From an uncultured Odoribacter sp. (GTDB lineage Bacteria > Bacteroidota > Bacteroidia > Bacteroidales > Marinifilaceae): DNA of 64,000 nucleotides. Each line of letters starts with the position of its first letter. Within the stretch, counting starts at the first letter, position 1. Shown here piece by piece: positions 1-8,535 of this stretch. The stretch lies in the NCBI GenBank assembly GCA_910589025.1, contig CAJURM010000016.1, positions 4,144 through 68,143 of the forward strand, written 5' to 3'. The notes beneath the pieces were generated by a model, which made no database searches, was not told the DNA's origin, and saw only the letters and a list, made by a program, of their open reading frames with translations. Both the position numbers and the translations under genes were made by a program.

Positions 1-1146
1 TGGCAAGGCCGCATCGATATTCGACGATAATACCGCCATGACAACTCCTAAATCCAATGCCGGGTCATTCACCTTTATTCCTCCTGCAATATTCAAAAAC
101 ACATCTTTAGCCGCCAAACGGAATCCCACCCTCTTTTCCAATACAGCCAACAACATATTCAGGCGTCTGGCATCAAAGCCTGTTGCCGAGCGTTGAGGCA
201 CACCATAGGCCGCCGTACTTACCAATGCCTGTACTTCCAACAGAATGGGACGTACCCCTTCAACCGTTGCCGCTACGGCTATCCCGCTCAAATCCTGTCC
301 GTGATTGGAGAGCAGAAGCTCCGAAGGATTGACGACCTGTCTTAATCCGGATTGCAACATCTCGTAAATTCCGATTTCCGAAGTAGAGCCAAAGCGGTTT
401 TTGATGGAACGCAGAATGCGGTACATATATTGCTGATCCCCTTCAAACTGCAAAACAGTATCCACCATGTGCTCCAAAATCTTCGGGCCTGCCAACTGAC
501 CGTCTTTGGTGATATGGCCGATTAATATCGTTGAAATCGTATTTTCTTTGGAATAACGGAGCAACATGTTCGTACACTCCCGTATCTGCGACAAACTGCC
601 CGGAATAGAGTCCACCGCTTCCGTTGCCAAGGTCTGGATAGAGTCTATGATTAACAAATCCGGTTGGATTGACCGCGAATGCTCTAACACATTTTCCAGG
701 GAATTACCGGAAAGAAACAAACATTCGTCATTCTCTATGCCTAAACGCTGCGCCCGCATTTTAATCTGCGCAATACTCTCCTCTCCCGAAACATACAACA
801 CCTTACCGCAACGATTGTGCAAGGCAAACTGCAATACTAACGTTGATTTGCCAATACCCGGTTCTCCCCCCAACAACACCATCGAACCCGGCACCAAACC
901 GCCTCCCAATACCCGGTTCAATTCATTATCACCGGTGTCCATTCGTTCATCTGCATTCGCTTTTATTTCTGATAAACGGAAAGCCTTGGCCGAGGCCTGA
1001 CCGAGAAGAGCACTTTTACGGCCTTTCTCAGACACAATCACCTCTTCCTCAAAACTGTTCCATTCCCCACAAGCAGAACAACGCCCTACCCATTTCGACT
1101 CTTTCGCCCCGCAATTCTGACAAACGTATACGGTTTTCGGTTTCAT
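1..1146 (-). CDS. radA: DNA repair protein RadA/Sms, 3' end missing at the window edge
   Basis: RecA-like ATPase that promotes branch migration of recombination intermediates. The 382 codons present give a four-cysteine zinc finger (Cys9, 12, 23, 26), a Walker A GGEPGIGKST at residues 93-102, and the RadA-specific KNRFG motif near residue 250. The C-terminal Lon-protease-like domain is entered but its end lies beyond base 1. The ATG at 1146 sits 9 bp after the stop of the upstream penicillin-binding protein, so the two genes are probably co-transcribed. Identification rests on motif order and is secure; only the C-terminus cannot be checked. Confidence 0.95.
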   Translation of the reverse strand, partial: MKPKTVYVCQNCGAKESKWVGRCSACGEWNSFEEEVIVSEKGRKSALLGQASAKAFRLSEIKANADERMDTGDNELNRVLGGGLVPGSMVLLGGEPGIGKSTLVLQFALHNRCGKVLYVSGEESIAQIKMRAQRLGIENDECLFLSGNSLENVLEHSRSIQPDLLIIDSIQTLATEAVDSIPGSLSQIRECTNMLLRYSKENTISTILIGHITKDGQLAGPKILEHMVDTVLQFEGDQQYMYRILRSIKNRFGSTSEIGIYEMLQSGLRQVVNPSELLLSNHGQDLSGIAVAATVEGVRPILLEVQALVSTAAYGVPQRSATGFDARRLNMLLAVLEKRVGFRLAAKDVFLNIAGGIKVNDPALDLGVVMAVLSSNIDAALP

Positions 1147-1155
1147 ACAGAGAAA

Positions 1156-3513
1156 TTAATAAAACTCTTCATGTTCTTCTTCCATTTCTTGTGAAGAGTT
1201 TACCGGAGGCTGTTCCTCGCCCTCCCCTTCATCACAATCAAGTTTTTTATACACACCGGCAGGCTGTTCAAAAGGACGGTCCGAAAAATGCAACTTCGGA
1301 TCTTTTATCACCTTATCCAAGAACTCCGCCCAAATCGGCAAAGCCATATTCGCTCCCTGGCCATATTTCAAGTTCTGGAAATGAATGGAACGGTCTTCCG
1401 CACCAACCCATACTCCTCCGACCAAATCGGGCGTTACAGCCATAAACCAACCGTCGGAATGCTGCTGCGTTGTTCCCGTCTTTCCACCCATCGGATTGGT
1501 AAAACCATACTTTATACGCAATCGGATACCCGTACCCTTATTCACTACCCCTTCCAACAAATTGCACATCAAATAAGCTGTCTGGGCTGTAATCACCTCT
1601 TTTGAATCGGCAGAAAATTCAGCCAGCACGTTTCCATACTTATCCTCTATCCGCGACACCAGCACAGGCGTATTATATACCCCTTTATTGGCAAAAATGG
1701 AATAAGCCGACACCATTTCTTTCAAAGAAATCTCCGCCGTACCCAAAAATACGGAAGGAACGGGATCGATAAAACTGTGTATTCCCATTCTATGCGCCAT
1801 TTGAGCAACAGCCTGAGGCGTAAACTGTTTCAATACCCATCCCGAAATATTATTCTCTGAATTAGCCAGTCCCCACAACAACGTCACCATTTCTCCTTTG
1901 TGCTTAGAGCCTCCCCGTGCCGTCCATGTCGTTCCGTCAGGCAAAACAAAAGTCTGAGGAATATTGGGCACTTTATCACAAGGCCCCAGCCCCTCCTGCA
2001 TTGCCAACGTATACAAAATAGGCTTAATCGTCGACCCCACCTGCCGTTTGCCGACACTGACCATATCATACATAAAATAACGGTAATCCGGACCGCCCAC
2101 ATACGCTTTCACTTTACCAGTCTGAGGTTCCATCACCAAAAATCCGGCACGGAAGAAAGACTTATAATGCTTCAACGAATCCAACGGCGACATCACCGTA
2201 TCCCGAACCCCTTTCCAGGTATAAAGCTGCATCGGTACACGTTTTTTAAAATTTTTCCGTATATCCGCATAAGACATGCCGGCATCTTTCAATGTCCGGT
2301 ATCTCTCCGTACGCTTAATGGAACGATCCAATATATCCCGTACTTCCTCATCCGTCAAATCGTTGGAAAACGGCGGATTACGTTTTTCCACCCTCTCACT
2401 CCGGAACAGAGGTTGCAATTCCTTTCCCAAATGCTCCCGGACAGCCTCTTCCGCATACCGCTGCATCCTGGAATTCAATGTGGTATAAATCTTCAAACCG
2501 TCCGAATAAATATCATAATTCGTACCATCCGCCTTCGTATTCTTTTTACACCATCCGTAAAGCGGATTCGTCACCCACGCTATCGAATCCACTTTATACT
2601 GCTCTTTGTTCCAACGGTAATTTTTGATGTCCGGCTTTCCGGCTGTCATAAAAATACGCAAATATTCGCGATAATATGCTGCCAACCCCTCTTTATGGTC
2701 CTCCTTCTTAAAGTTCAGTCCCAAAGGCAACATCCTCAGCGAATCGTATTGAGTCCGACTTATCTTCCCGTATCTGAACATCTGATTTAAAACCACATTC
2801 CGGCGCCCTAACGTCCGCTCCGGCCTCCTCACCGGATTAAACAATGCCGGATTCTTTGCCATACCCACCAACATGGCAGATTCCTGAATTTGCAAAGAAT
2901 CCAACGATTTCTGAAAATACACTTCCGCCGCAGAATTAATACCCACCGCCAAGTTGAGGAAATCAAACTTATTCAGATACATCGTCATAATCTCCTCTTT
3001 CGTATAACTTTTCTCCAAACGGACAGCAATGACCCATTCCCTGAATTTCCGCAGAGAGAGTTCAACAAAATTCTGATCCGGATCACGGGGAAACAACATC
3101 TTTGCCAATTGCTGGCTAATCGTACTCCCTCCTCCCGTCGAACTGCTTCCCGTCAATAATCCTTTTGCCACCCGGAACAAACCAATCACATCAATCCCGC
3201 TATGTTCATAAAACCGCACGTCCTCCGTAGCAATCAACGCATCCTTTACCGAATTCGGAATATCTTTATACTCCGTGTATCTCCTGTTTTCACTTCCGAT
3301 ATAATACCGGCTGATCATAGGCCCGTCTTCAAAATAAATTTCAGAAGCAAACTTACTATTCGGATTTTCAAGCTCTTCAAACGTAGGCATAAAACCCAAC
3401 TTTCCTTCGGCAACCAGCCAAAAGAAAACAACCAAACACAGAATTCCGGTAAAAAATACACCCCAGAAAACAAAGAAGAATCTTTTATACTTTTTAAACA
3501 TGCACCTTCGCAA
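1156..3513 (-). CDS. Class A penicillin-binding protein (PBP1A-type transglycosylase/transpeptidase)
   Basis: Bifunctional peptidoglycan polymerase of 785 residues, anchored by one N-terminal membrane segment (about residues 11-35) and acting in the periplasm. The GT51 glycosyltransferase domain shows the catalytic glutamate in EDVRFYEHSG (Glu97). The transpeptidase domain has the three expected motifs: STIK with the acylated Ser494, SEN at 552-554 and KTGT from Lys678. The acidic C-terminal tail (rich in Glu) is low complexity. It lies directly upstream of radA. A Bacteroidota -7 element is visible just upstream. The family is certain; which PBP1 paralogue it is cannot be decided from this window. 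Confidence 0.95.
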   Translation of the reverse strand: MRRCMFKKYKRFFFVFWGVFFTGILCLVVFFWLVAEGKLGFMPTFEELENPNSKFASEIYFEDGPMISRYYIGSENRRYTEYKDIPNSVKDALIATEDVRFYEHSGIDVIGLFRVAKGLLTGSSSTGGGSTISQQLAKMLFPRDPDQNFVELSLRKFREWVIAVRLEKSYTKEEIMTMYLNKFDFLNLAVGINSAAEVYFQKSLDSLQIQESAMLVGMAKNPALFNPVRRPERTLGRRNVVLNQMFRYGKISRTQYDSLRMLPLGLNFKKEDHKEGLAAYYREYLRIFMTAGKPDIKNYRWNKEQYKVDSIAWVTNPLYGWCKKNTKADGTNYDIYSDGLKIYTTLNSRMQRYAEEAVREHLGKELQPLFRSERVEKRNPPFSNDLTDEEVRDILDRSIKRTERYRTLKDAGMSYADIRKNFKKRVPMQLYTWKGVRDTVMSPLDSLKHYKSFFRAGFLVMEPQTGKVKAYVGGPDYRYFMYDMVSVGKRQVGSTIKPILYTLAMQEGLGPCDKVPNIPQTFVLPDGTTWTARGGSKHKGEMVTLLWGLANSENNISGWVLKQFTPQAVAQMAHRMGIHSFIDPVPSVFLGTAEISLKEMVSAYSIFANKGVYNTPVLVSRIEDKYGNVLAEFSADSKEVITAQTAYLMCNLLEGVVNKGTGIRLRIKYGFTNPMGGKTGTTQQHSDGWFMAVTPDLVGGVWVGAEDRSIHFQNLKYGQGANMALPIWAEFLDKVIKDPKLHFSDRPFEQPAGVYKKLDCDEGEGEEQPPVNSSQEMEEEHEEFY

Positions 3514-3523
3514 TTAATTCATG

Positions 3524-3531
3524 CAAAGATA
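3524..3531 (-). promoter_or_regulatory. Candidate -7 promoter element for the PBP gene
   Basis: On the minus strand the sequence reads TATCTTTG, an exact fit to the Bacteroidota -7 consensus TAnnTTTG, 10 bp upstream of the ATG at 3513. The -33 TTTG is poor (TTTTC at roughly the right spacing), so only the -7 part is well supported. Confidence 0.45.
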
Positions 3532-3627
3532 ATCAAAACGTAATCAATTGAAAACGAAGTGCTGAAAATCAACTGATAAAAATCCTTTAAGGCTGAAACA
3601 ACAAACGTATAGTAAAATTTATACAAA

Positions 3628-5163
3628 TCAGAAATTATTCAAATACCCCAAATCCTCCACCCCGTAATAAGGTGGTAAAATTCGTTTCCCTACCAATATC
3701 AAAGGCGTGGAATGTATTCCCACCCGCTCGCACCACGCCACCGAATCCGCAAGAGTCCGTATTGTCCGGGACGAATATTTCCCGATAGGCAAATGCTCCG
3801 GCATTCTTTTCTGAAACCAAACACTCAACGCCCTCCGGAAAGCCTCCCGGCCTTGAGTATGATATACCTCTATCAATCCTAACGTGACCTGGTTCACACT
3901 CTCTTTTTCAATACCAGGAGTTCCGATGAAACGCAACACAACCGTAAAATCACATATATATTTCTCTGTCAAACGCTCCAGTCTTTCATGCAAACCGACA
4001 CAGGGATTACAAAAAGGGCTGAGAACGACAATCACTTTGCGCTCCCCGCTCCCTTCATAAAAAATAATATCACTATCAGAATATTCCGGTTCTACTTCAG
4101 GCATTTCCGATTGCAAAGCCCCATACACGACTTTTTCCCTTTTCAGCTTCAAATTATTCACTTTAAGCCAATGAGCCTCTTGTCTGTATTTTATCATCCG
4201 CTTTAATAAATACACACACCCGACAACTCCTCCGAAACAACACAACGCTCCAACACATTCCCTCATTAGCTTCCACGACAAGTTTAACGGCAAGGCAAAG
4301 AAAACGGAAACCGACACCTCTCCCCAAAGACAAAGCACCACCCCCATACAAAACAGACAAATTCGACGAACTTTTCTCAACTGATACCACAAGGAAAACA
4401 GTGTATAAGGGAATACACACAAAGACAGATAGAATAACAACTGAATTTCATCTCCAATCCACCAATATAATATTCCTCCGGCAAAATAAACCGTTCCTAT
4501 ATCTGCCAGCGAAATCCCGAACAAACGGGAAGCACCGGAACTCAATACTTTATCACAATCGCTTTTTTTGCTGAAATGGCAGATTTTCTGCATCCACCCC
4601 TCTTGTCCTTCCCCCAGCTCATGAAGCAGCAACATACAACTCAATACAAACCCAATCACTTTTATCAACCCATAGCCCTGATACACGAACATCCAAGACA
4701 TTCCCTTTCCGAGACAATATCCGATCATCAGCAACCACAGGATTAACCCAAGAAACACACAGCGCTCCATACCCATTCGGGGAAAAACGCGTTTACACGC
4801 TGAAGCCACATACACTGCTACTCCCTCCCACCTGGCACAAAAATCCCCCAGATTCTCTCTCTTCTTTCCCTCTTTATTGTCAATATATTCAACCTTCCCT
4901 TTCCGATACCCCGTTACAACCACATAATTCCCCTGCTTCTCCTTTAAATGAGCCAAAAAAGGGAATCCGTTCGCCTCCATATCCTCCGGATTGATTTTCA
5001 GTGCAGCATACTCGATTCTGTACAACTCCAATGTCTCTGTAAGAGCCAAAAGAGAAGGATAATCCGGATGCGAACACAATACCTCCTCAAATTCACTCCA
5101 CTCTACTGCAACATTATTCCGGCGCAAAAGCCGACGACTTTGAATAGCTAACAACCTGTCCAT
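3628..5163 (-). CDS. C39-like / VKOR / thioredoxin fusion protein (disulfide-forming membrane protein)
   Basis: Likely introduces disulfide bonds into exported proteins. Numbered from the ATG at 5163 (511 aa; a TTG 24 bp upstream would add 8 residues), three parts are visible. First, a C39-peptidase-like fold (about 1-125) whose catalytic Cys-His-Asp triad is not recognisable. Second, a multi-pass vitamin K epoxide reductase domain (about 135-325) with the loop cysteine pair Cys195 and Cys203 spaced eight residues apart and the redox motif CLFC (269-272). Third, a C-terminal thioredoxin-like domain with CNPC (385-388) and a cis-proline STP near 487. It is the last gene of the peptide-export cluster. 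VKOR-Trx fusions are known to oxidise secreted proteins; that the cluster's cysteine-bearing peptides are its substrates is inference. Confidence 0.88.
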   Translation of the reverse strand: MDRLLAIQSRRLLRRNNVAVEWSEFEEVLCSHPDYPSLLALTETLELYRIEYAALKINPEDMEANGFPFLAHLKEKQGNYVVVTGYRKGKVEYIDNKEGKKRENLGDFCARWEGVAVYVASACKRVFPRMGMERCVFLGLILWLLMIGYCLGKGMSWMFVYQGYGLIKVIGFVLSCMLLLHELGEGQEGWMQKICHFSKKSDCDKVLSSGASRLFGISLADIGTVYFAGGILYWWIGDEIQLLFYLSLCVFPYTLFSLWYQLRKVRRICLFCMGVVLCLWGEVSVSVFFALPLNLSWKLMRECVGALCCFGGVVGCVYLLKRMIKYRQEAHWLKVNNLKLKREKVVYGALQSEMPEVEPEYSDSDIIFYEGSGERKVIVVLSPFCNPCVGLHERLERLTEKYICDFTVVLRFIGTPGIEKESVNQVTLGLIEVYHTQGREAFRRALSVWFQKRMPEHLPIGKYSSRTIRTLADSVAWCERVGIHSTPLILVGKRILPPYYGVEDLGYLNNF

Positions 5164-5188
5164 AATCCTCTTTTCCCCGTTACCCAAT

Positions 5189-6358
5189 TCATTTTTTCAA
5201 CCGATAAACCACCACTACCGCATTATCCTCTTCGTCAAGACGATCCGCCAATTCTTTCAATTGTTGCTTAAACCGAGGCGTTTTCACCTTCAAATTCGCA
5301 AACTCCTCACTCGCTACCCACTCTTTTAATTTTAAAGGTAGGCAATCCGTACACATATAAGCACCGTCTGACCTACGGGAATTGATCTTCATCCTAGGAA
5401 TACTCTCATTCAAACCGGACAGATCATCAACAATACGGGAACTGTAATAACCACTCTTCATACGAGGATCATACAAATACCACAAACTTTTACTCGCAGC
5501 TCCCTTACAAAACATTCCAGTACAGCGGCCATCAGGCAATTCATAAAAACTAAAAAACCTCAAAGCATCAGGATAAGGCTCTTCAGTACTTTTCATTATC
5601 CCATCACTTTTAAACCTATAATTACCTAAATCCGGATAACACATAGCTGTTCCCCAAGACCACACATGACGAATACGGGAATCACCGTTGTCCAACAACT
5701 CAAATATCGTGTCCGAATAACGACTCCACCAACATACCGAAGAATCAGCTCCACGATATAAATTTCCATTAGCATTTAATAACCATTTATCCGGAGACCG
5801 TCTCTTGCCGCCAATAAAACGACCGCAAGTATCCGTCACAAACCACGAATAAGCACCAGAAGAACTCTCATCGACAGATATGTACAGTTTATCTCCGCGA
5901 CAAACCATATCATTAATCCAATTTATACCCAAAGGAGCAAGGTCTTTCTCCATCAGAAACTTCCCCGTCCCACTATAAACCAACAACCGGCAATTGTCAT
6001 AAAAATAAATCTTACCATCACCACCAACACAAAAATCAAAAGAAAAACGATACTCCCCAGGACCGTGACCGACATCACCGTATTGACGGACAAAACGGCC
6101 CTTCAAATCATAAAAACGCATCGCCCGCCCCAAGCCTTCTCCAAAATAAACGCCCGAATCACAAACCGTCTTGGTAATAAGATGACTTAACGGTTTGTCA
6201 TTGTGCAAAGGAATAAAAAACACCGAATCGGCAAAGTCGGAAACATATAACTCCTCCCGCTCCTGCATACGGTCTACCAAAATATCCGGATAACGTCCCG
6301 ATTCCTCCCTACAACAAAAGAAAAACAACAAAAGAAAAAGAAAAAAATACCTCCCCAT
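5189..6358 (-). CDS. Six-bladed beta-propeller lipoprotein
   Basis: 389-residue protein with a very hydrophobic N-terminus ending in FFFCCREE, which fits a lipoprotein signal with Cys15 or Cys16 as the lipidated residue. The body has the repeated aromatic/glycine pattern of Bacteroidota six-bladed propeller proteins, including the family hallmark GDVGHGPGEY near residue 95. It directly follows a double-glycine peptide gene and is followed 25 bp later by the VKOR fusion, so it belongs to the export operon. No catalytic residues are recognisable. A role as cognate partner, receptor or self-protection factor for the adjacent peptide is a guess from gene order. Confidence 0.8.
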   Translation of the reverse strand: MGRYFFLFLLLFFFCCREESGRYPDILVDRMQEREELYVSDFADSVFFIPLHNDKPLSHLITKTVCDSGVYFGEGLGRAMRFYDLKGRFVRQYGDVGHGPGEYRFSFDFCVGGDGKIYFYDNCRLLVYSGTGKFLMEKDLAPLGINWINDMVCRGDKLYISVDESSSGAYSWFVTDTCGRFIGGKRRSPDKWLLNANGNLYRGADSSVCWWSRYSDTIFELLDNGDSRIRHVWSWGTAMCYPDLGNYRFKSDGIMKSTEEPYPDALRFFSFYELPDGRCTGMFCKGAASKSLWYLYDPRMKSGYYSSRIVDDLSGLNESIPRMKINSRRSDGAYMCTDCLPLKLKEWVASEEFANLKVKTPRFKQQLKELADRLDEEDNAVVVVYRLKK

Positions 6359-6433
6359 ATCTATAATTTTTAGCAGGCAGGCTTGAAAAAATCAATTCAA
6401 GCCTACCTGCAGCCGGTTAAACCTTATTTACCA

Positions 6434-6664
6434 TCAAACAAATGGAGAAGTATCCACAACCTGCTCCTTTTTTACCTCTGCATTATCTCCATGAAGTTCT
6501 TTACACAATTCACTGCAAGATGTCGAATCATACGAATATATTGACCCGACCACAACACCGTTCACCATACACACACATGCTTTATCCCCTCCCTTAATCT
6601 GCTGCAACTCCGATTTGGTCAGCACCTGGGCTGAACGTAAATCCAATAAATTGTTCGTTTTCAT
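6434..6664 (-). CDS. Double-glycine leader peptide precursor, copy 2 (CxC type)
   Basis: Small secreted-peptide precursor. Starting from the ATG at 6664 it has 76 residues: a 26-residue leader ending QQIKGG, then a 50-residue core with cysteines at core positions 4, 6, 24 and 28, the first two forming a CxC pair. The longer frame beginning at 6688 only adds an AT-rich, non-leader-like segment. Leader and upstream region are almost identical to the gene at 7907-8131, whereas the cores share only the CxC start. Cleavage after GG by the cluster's C39 exporter is expected from the family. The activity of the core (toxin, signal or other) is unknown. Confidence 0.85.
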   Translation of the reverse strand: MKTNNLLDLRSAQVLTKSELQQIKGGDKACVCMVNGVVVGSIYSYDSTSCSELCKELHGDNAEVKKEQVVDTSPFV

Positions 6665-6761
6665 ACAATTGAAATTTAAATGAAACATTAAAAATCATTA
6701 CAAGGCCTTTATAATAATTCGGTTGACAAGTTAAAACTCCCCAGTCTCAAAAAATGACACT
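6592..6761. repeat. Derived copy of the leader/upstream duplication, with relic regulator codons
   Basis: About 170 bp that are nearly identical to 8058-8229. From 6661 to 6761 only one substitution and one 1-bp indel separate the copies. Read on the minus strand it contains the codons VSFFETGEF and a stop, which are the real C-terminus of the HTH regulator in the other copy. Here they are untranslated relic sequence between the propeller stop (6768) and the peptide start. Confidence 0.9.
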
Positions 6762-6767
6762 TACAAA

Positions 6768-7841
6768 CTATTTTTTCAATTCTACAATATACAACACAGG
6801 ATTATCATTCTCTGTCATTCCCTCTAATTCGTAAGATTGTTTGACAAAATACATCAACCCTCTATCCAAATCCAATGGGAATAGTTCAACTTCACCAAAA
6901 TTCAACAAATCATCTCTGAATTTTTTACTGCTATGCATACACACTTGTCTCTGAAAATCATAACAGCACCAAAAATCGTCATTCCAAAGATTTAAATAAT
7001 TACAAAAAAGGAAACGCCGGGTACGAAAAACATTAACAATACGCATATTTTTCATCCCCCGTATAACTTCAACTCTCCCAAAATCAAGACGAAGAAAGGG
7101 AAGAATCTTTCCGTTTTCCCAACGATACAAAGTATCAGGTATATATTGAAAAGTCCCTGTTAAAATCGCTTTATATAAAAATAAATTATACCCGTTGATT
7201 GAAAAATTCATTTCCTTTCCGGAAGTCGAAAACAAATCACGATCCTGGGTAACACATTGAAAAAAAACAGAATCTAATATTTGTAAACGAGACGAAAAAC
7301 GATAAAGAGTTGTTATATTTTGATACTTTCCTTCTTTTGTCCTCCTTCCGAATTCTTCTCCCAAAGCATATAACAATCCCTCCCTACAACACAAACTGCC
7401 GGAACTCAAGCTCCTGATACAACTATATTCATCCTTAACATTCCCTTCATAATCATAGCTTTTTATTCCTTTTTCAGTCATGAGATAAATCTGCTTCAAA
7501 TCCGGGTCGACACAAAATGCTTTTAAATAAAGATATTCATTCGGTCCATGCCCAATCTGCCCTATCCGGTTTAAAAATTTTCCCGACACATCAAACCGAA
7601 AAACCTGCCCCTGACGGTAATCCCGCAAAAATAAATTTTTCCCGTCAACCATCATCCGCCTCACGGATGACAACCAAACATCCTCCACTTGTTCCAACCG
7701 GACCTCTCTCACAACACACTCCGCTATATCCGATAAAGCAATACTTTCTTGGGCAACCGGAGGTATCTTTATGACCGGAATCTGAGCAGTCCCTTTCCCT
7801 ATCCAAAGAAAAATTACAAAACAATACCACCATCGATTCAT
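6768..7841 (-). CDS. Six-bladed beta-propeller protein, secreted
   Basis: 357 residues from the ATG at 7841, chosen because it places a signal peptide (MNRWWYCFVIFLWIGKGTAQ) at the N-terminus; the open frame extends to 7904 but without a signal-like sequence. The propeller hallmark GQIGHGPNEY is present near residue 92, in the same context as in the propeller at 5189-6358, though the two proteins are otherwise well diverged. It is sandwiched between the two duplicated peptide genes, forming the first of two tandem peptide-propeller pairs. No lipobox is visible. Function unknown; the pairing suggests each propeller serves its own peptide. Confidence 0.8.
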   Translation of the reverse strand: MNRWWYCFVIFLWIGKGTAQIPVIKIPPVAQESIALSDIAECVVREVRLEQVEDVWLSSVRRMMVDGKNLFLRDYRQGQVFRFDVSGKFLNRIGQIGHGPNEYLYLKAFCVDPDLKQIYLMTEKGIKSYDYEGNVKDEYSCIRSLSSGSLCCREGLLYALGEEFGRRTKEGKYQNITTLYRFSSRLQILDSVFFQCVTQDRDLFSTSGKEMNFSINGYNLFLYKAILTGTFQYIPDTLYRWENGKILPFLRLDFGRVEVIRGMKNMRIVNVFRTRRFLFCNYLNLWNDDFWCCYDFQRQVCMHSSKKFRDDLLNFGEVELFPLDLDRGLMYFVKQSYELEGMTENDNPVLYIVELKK

Positions 7842-7906
7842 TACTCTCTCCTTTAAACTCTCTGAATCTATAACATTCGCCATTGATTCAGAGAGCATTT
7901 CCAAAT

Positions 7907-8131
7907 TTAAGCTAAAGGCTTCCTTTCACATGTAGGAGCCTGTAGATGTTCCGGACAAAAAACTTTCATTCTCTCTTCCGCCTCTTCTATTGTCGACCCC
8001 CCGACACTATATTCTTGTCCGAATGGACTACATTTGCAGAGGAAAGCACCACTTCCTCCTTTAATCTGCCTCAACTCCGATTTGGTCAGCACCTGGGCTG
8101 AATGTAAATCCAATAAATTTTTTGTCTTCAT
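7907..8131 (-). CDS. Double-glycine leader peptide precursor, copy 1 (CxC type)
   Basis: 74 residues from the ATG at 8131. The 26-residue leader ends RQIKGG and differs from that of copy 2 at only three or four positions. The 48-residue core has cysteines at core positions 6, 8, 33 and 42, beginning with a CxC pair. It lies immediately after the small HTH regulator and before a propeller gene. The leader matches the double-glycine natural-product precursor families of Bacteroidales and should be cut by the C39 domain of the exporter upstream. Strong leader conservation with core divergence is what is expected of a peptide family sharing one exporter. Confidence 0.87.
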   Translation of the reverse strand: MKTKNLLDLHSAQVLTKSELRQIKGGSGAFLCKCSPFGQEYSVGGSTIEEAEERMKVFCPEHLQAPTCERKPLA

Positions 8132-8229
8132 ACAATTGAAATTTAAATCAAACATTTAAAAATCATTACAAGGCCTTTATAATAATTCGGTTGACAAGTT
8201 AAAACTCCCCAGTCTCAAAAAATGACACT
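8058..8229. repeat. Parental copy of the leader/upstream duplication
   Basis: Direct repeat partner of 6592-6761, same orientation. It spans, on the minus strand, the last nine codons and stop of the HTH regulator, the intergenic segment, and the peptide leader codons. Because here the repeated codons are part of an intact gene, this is probably the original copy. Confidence 0.9.
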
Positions 8230-8513
8230 GTAAAAAAATTTTTTCCCCCTTTTGTTTCATTCATATCCTCTTTATCCAACTTTTCGGACAAAATACCGAT
8301 ATAAAACCGCTTCCCGGATTTAAACTCATAACATCGGCAGGTTGAATTATATACAATATCCACTCCTAACTCTTTCAACTCATTCAACAACCGGAACAAT
8401 GTACTTTTAGAAATCTGCAGCTTACGGGCAAACTCTTCCGGCGTTCCGGTAGCTCTCATGGCTATCAGCTGGGAAAGAGCGTCCAATTTATTTACCAAAT
8501 GTAGTAGCTTCAT
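8199..8513 (-). CDS. Small helix-turn-helix regulator of the peptide cluster
   Basis: 104 residues. The N-terminal ~65 residues form a winged-helix/HTH pattern (recognition-helix region around LQISKSTLFRLLNELKELG) like the HTH_11/DeoR-type DNA-binding domains. The remaining tail is short and charged, with no ligand-binding domain. It is encoded between the HlyD adaptor (22 bp upstream) and the first CxC peptide, so it probably controls this operon. Its last codons are contained in the duplicated segment that recurs upstream of the second peptide. What signal it senses cannot be told from the sequence. Confidence 0.75.
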   Translation of the reverse strand: MKLLHLVNKLDALSQLIAMRATGTPEEFARKLQISKSTLFRLLNELKELGVDIVYNSTCRCYEFKSGKRFYIGILSEKLDKEDMNETKGGKNFFTVSFFETGEF

Positions 8514-8535
8514 AATATAAGATTTTCCGATTCTG

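Noticed and set aside
1900..2790. 296-codon plus-strand frame opposite the PBP gene
   Set aside because: Antisense shadow of a gene with unambiguous catalytic motifs; basic, His/Arg-rich composition typical of such shadows.
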